DNA of 64,000 nucleotides from Branchiostoma floridae (Eukaryota; Chordata; Leptocardii; Amphioxiformes; Branchiostomatidae): NCBI RefSeq assembly GCF_000003815.2, contig NC_049995.1, positions 16,134,539 to 16,198,538 of the forward strand, read 5' to 3'. Shown piece by piece: positions 60,280 to 64,000 of this stretch (position 1 is its first letter; each line of letters starts with the position of its first letter). The notes under the pieces were generated by a model. It saw only the letters and a program-made list of their open reading frames with translations, ran no database searches and was not told where the DNA came from. The position numbers and the translations under genes were made by a program.

Positions 60280-60945
60280 TAAACAGTGAATATGGTATGA
60301 CTTCCAATGTCCACAACTGGAAATAGTTGCCCTAACAACAGCGATGAATCCTACATATGTCTGATAACCATGATATAAGTCTAAAGCATCAAATGCCAAA
60401 AACAACGTAACTATTACAAGGCATTTATTGCGTGGTTTCGCTTTTCATGCAGTGTAATTTATTGTGGACACATGGCATACCTTCCTCTGTCCACATCTGG
60501 AAATAGTTGCCCAAACAATAGCGATGAATCCTACATAAGTCTGATAGTCATTATATAAGTTTAAAGTATCAAATGCACAAAGCAACGATTACCAGGCATT
60601 TATTGCTATTGGTATATTTCACTTTTTGTGCTGTGTAATTTATCGTGGGCATGCCTTCCACCATCTACATCTAGAAATAGTTGCCCTAACAATAGCGATG
60701 AAGCCTTCATAAGTCTGATAATCCTTGTCTCAAGCATCAAATGCCAAAAGCAACCACTGCCAGGCATTTATTCCTATAGGTATGTTTTGCTTTTTGGGCT
60801 GTGTAATTTATCGTCGACATCTGGAATTGGTTGCCCTAGGCCTAACAATAGCAATGAATCCTACATAAGTCTGATCAACGCTGTATCAAGTATCAAATGC
60901 CAAAAATCATCTATTGTGTGGTATGCTTTGCTTTTTAAGCTGAGT
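60280..60945 (-). repeat. Tandem repeats containing the SDR copy 4 coding end
   Basis: Units of about 160-180 bp contain GGAAATAGTTGCCC, AATAGCGATGAATCCTACAT and GGCATTTATTGC. Their junctions near 60465, 60645 and 60813 resemble, on the minus strand, the last coding bases of the SDR (ATGGTGGCAGGCACGCCATG then TGTCC and a stop). The junction near 60465 still reads roughly DVDRGRYAMCPQ-stop. Confidence 0.75.
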
Positions 60946-60948
60946 AGT

Positions 60949-63896
60949 TTAACGCGGACACATGGCGTGCCTGCCACCATCTATGGGGATCTGAGCCCCA
61001 GTAATGAAGGATGCATCCGAAGAGGCCAGGAAGGCGATGGTCTTCGCTACTTCTGAAACTTCCCCGACCCTACCCAGGGCGTGGGTCGACTTGGAATGTT
61101 CCAGAAACTAATGAGGAAAAAAGAGAGACAGATGAACAACGGTTAGATGGCACAAATTTAATTTATTGTTTCTCGGATTCTAAAATAATTACTGCATGAG
61201 GATCACTTTTATGCCCTGGAGCACATTATTTTAATGAGAAATTCAGTCTAACCTCTAGCTCTACATTTGTGATGGCCGCATTCTATATTTACACCTTAAA
61301 TTGTCTGAGAACTAAGAAAATAAATGGTGTGGCCTTAAATGCTTTTGCCAGATATAATTGCAGCGGTTATCATGCAACATCATATTACAAAGTCATCTTC
61401 AAAAGATAGAAGGAACAGAATAAAAGGAGCATATTTCTAATACTTAATGACTGGATATTTGAGGCGAGTAACTTTGTAACAGAGATTTATCTCCAAGCAG
61501 ATATTTGGGGCAAAATTATAAGGATTTCTGCTTGGATAATCATAAGATATAGTAAAGCTCTCCTACCTTGGCATATGTTTCGTCATCCAAACCTGCACTT
61601 TTGTGAACATTAGTTATAATCACTCCGGGGCTGTGAGGGAATACCAATCATAGAGACAAAATCAGACAGAACATTATGAAAATCATGAGGGTTTCGATAA
61701 TTTTCAAAATGTTTTGAAACCAAAACCAGCATATTAAATTATCTGTGATCTGAAAGAATTTGTAGCTGGGCAATTTGAAACTTACTTGACAGAGTTGACT
61801 CTGATTTGCTTGGAAGCCAGTTCTGAAAGATCAAAAGTGAATCTGTGTTAGTGTACAGTGTATGATTATAAATTTTTTATAGATTTTTTATAGATTTTTA
61901 ATTTTCTGATTCTGAGGCTTCAAAAAGTGTGTCTCAGTCTTCATACATGGGACTTCTGAAGCTAGTTACTCATCTACACCTGACTGAAGTGAGGAAATCG
62001 GTGTCATTGCCTTAATGAATCCTAAGGGCACAACATCAGAGCATGTCAGGTGTCTCAAACACAGGACCTCCTAGCTTTGAGCCAAACACCCTACTGCTAT
62101 GCTACACTATGCCTAATTATCACTAACCAAGAGCCACACATCTTGTGAACTGGTCCACAGCTGACTTGCTCATACAGTAGGCCAGAAGCCCGGCAAACTG
62201 CGAAGGAATCATAACAAATTCATGAGTATCAACATAAAAACGTACTATCATATCTTGCAAAGTACAAAGAACTGACTCCAGGTAACATGGATTTTTCTTT
62301 AAAAAAGCTCTTGCTTGCAAAAGAAGTATACAAAGTGCAGTCATTTCAACATTTATCTGGTTTTAAACTTCCTAATTGACAGTTTGTTATCTATATCCTC
62401 AAAGTGAAACATCTAAGAAGGAAACAATTGGCCTACCGCTCGCATCCCGTTGACACTGGACACATTCACAATGGCACCTTGGAGAGACACAAGAAAGAAC
62501 ATTACATCAGACTCCTGCACAAGTTGTCTTTCATCAAGATGTTTTAATGGGCAATTATTTGAAATATAAATAAACATGTCAATTGAAATTGACAGGAAAT
62601 ATAATAAAACATGATATTGTGTTAATTCTTTAAGGTAGTAACATTGAAGACTGGACCAGTAACTTTAGCCCTATTTTGATTGTGATTGACAGAGCACACA
62701 TGCATGCGCACACACTCTCTCTTTCACACACACACACACACACAGTCCACAAACATACACACACACGTTCTTTTACACACAGACACAGACACACACACAC
62801 ATAATCCACACACACTCTCTTTCTCTCTTGCACACAAACACACACACATAGTCTACACACACACAGAAATGCACACACACACACACACACAAACAAACAA
62901 ACATATATCATAACACTAAGTGAAACATATACCTTTTGTTACTGTGAGATGTGGTACACACAGCTGAGTCAGGGCCACAATACTGCGTACATTCACGTTC
63001 ATGAGTTTGTCGTATTCTGCCATATCTGTTGTCTCTATGGTTGCCAGGTGGGCAGTACCAGCATTGTTTACCTGTAGGGATGTTTCAAATAATCTGATCT
63101 ATTGTAGCATACCCTTAGAGCATACAAAATTACCTGAAATAAAGTATGCAATCAAGAAAATACGGTACATTTTTATTTATCTAATTTCAAGAATAGTATG
63201 TATTTGCTTGATTACTTTGAATCTTTGTTTATTCATGATAATCTCCAAAATTAACTGGCCTGGAAAATAATTTTACCCCATCCATCCCAAAAAAGACATG
63301 AAACTGTTGAAAATATACTTTCATAAGCTTAAACTGATAGGCAGGAAAATCAACAACATGGGCTTCAAAACAATGAGAGGAATGGAAAAAAGTTCAAGCT
63401 GGAGACAACCCTCAGGTACTGTTATTGTCATTGTTTAACATAAAGATATTACCATACCAGGACATCTATCCTGCCAAACTTCTGCACAGTTTGTTCCACC
63501 AGGTTTTTCTGCACTTGTTCATCACAGATGTCTCCTGTCACAAGCAGAATCTGGGGGGAGAGACTTGGATAAATTTTCTCCTGAATACATGCCAAATTAA
63601 GGACAGAAAAGAGTGAAGCAGAATGTACTTTATCGGGAAGAAAACAGAGAAATTCATTAACCTTCTACAGTGACAAAGTGAGAATCTTATAAAATTGCAA
63701 TAAACAGCTGGAGCCAAACCTCTGGTTAACAGATAAACAAACAAACAAACAAGCACCTTGTCTTGTGGAGTCCCTGCCTCCACACAGGCCTTTGCTGTGG
63801 CCTGCAGGTTTTCCTGGTTCCTCCCAGTCAGAGCCAGGTGCGCTCCCAGCTGGGCAAATTCCACAGCTGTCCCCCTCCCGATCCCGGAGCTCGCAC
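60949..63896 (-). CDS. Classical short-chain dehydrogenase/reductase, copy 4 (5' end outside)
   Basis: Exons 2-9 of the same nine-exon SDR, in reverse orientation: 63757-63896, 63458-63550, 62933-63071, 62437-62477, 62128-62197, 61786-61822, 61567-61630, 60949-61107. Exon 1, which should encode about 13 residues ending ITG, lies beyond 64000. All exon lengths equal those of copies 1 and 3, and no frame lesion is seen. Motifs: GASSGIG, NNAG, catalytic S, YCMSK, NPG, end GGRHAMCPR with stop at 60949-60951. Exons 2 and 3 are almost identical to copy 3, but exon 4 ([18 protein letters not shown]) differs. Smaller introns than copies 2 and 3. It is separated from the array by the two death-domain genes. 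Confidence 0.92.
62693..62905. repeat. (CA)n-rich microsatellite
   Basis: About 210 bp of interrupted CA dinucleotides with TCTCTCTT and GTCCA interruptions in intron 4 of SDR copy 4. Confidence 0.95.
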
Positions 63897-64000
63897 CTGG
63901 AGGGGCAAGAACACAGGTATCATTCACTTGACTAAGTCGATTCAAGTGGCATCGAGTTGGAAAAATGGTAAGGGTCTTTGGCACAGATTGCAGAGGTCCT

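Larger units (their letters stand above)
58851..60948. other. Region between convergent DD-glycosyltransferase and SDR copy 4
   Basis: It contains a foldback (58975-59132), AT-rich sequence, a TTTGACACATTACCCACAAT word near 59995 shared with SDR introns, and the tandem 3'-end repeats of SDR copy 4 from about 60280. No further gene is seen; the two genes are convergent. Confidence 0.55.

Noticed and set aside
62630-62913. Cys/Val-rich minus-strand frame
   Set aside because: Translation of a CA microsatellite.

Overview
The window looks like invertebrate-chordate nuclear DNA, most likely lancelet (Branchiostoma). Genes are split by short introns with GT/AG borders. There is an almost vertebrate-identical tRNA-Trp, a tandem family of short-chain dehydrogenases, and death-domain genes with shuffled domain content of the kind known from amphioxus. 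Introns are crowded with foldback elements, SINE/LINE debris and minisatellites. Species assignment is inference; no database was searched.

Layout. 1-6442 (minus): 5' six coding exons of PSMC3 (26S proteasome ATPase Rpt5), preceded at the left edge by a minisatellite built from its Walker A exon. 7229-7300: tRNA-Trp. 8064-34944 (plus): three head-to-tail classical SDR genes with identical nine-exon structure. The first and third are intact (259 aa). The middle one carries two frameshifts and an assembly gap (16506-17127). Intron 4 of the third holds a 4.67-kb TIR-bounded element containing two satellite arrays. 34945-39593: repeat-rich intergenic DNA.

39594-52826 (plus): a 22-exon gene whose exons join in phase throughout, giving about 2080 aa: 13 kinesin-light-chain-like TPRs, Roc GTPase and COR (ROCO), a CARD-like segment, a TIR-like segment, death domain, ZU5-UPA (FIIND-like), second death domain. 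55376-58850 (plus): a four-exon gene (538 aa) with the same style of first exon (MAAQ versus MAAK) and a death domain about 60% identical to the neighbour's second one. An eight-residue-repeat linker then leads into a complete GT4-like glycosyltransferase encoded in one exon. 60949-63896 (minus): a fourth SDR copy, cut by the right edge before its first exon.

Most novel content: the death-domain/glycosyltransferase fusion beside a TPR-ROCO-TIR-DD-ZU5-UPA-DD protein. Homologous death domains suggest that they interact, with the large protein as regulated scaffold/sensor and the glycosyltransferase as effector; this is inference. A second theme is repeated tandem amplification of exon fragments (PSMC3 exons 4 and 6, SDR copy 1 exon 2, SDR copy 4 last exon).
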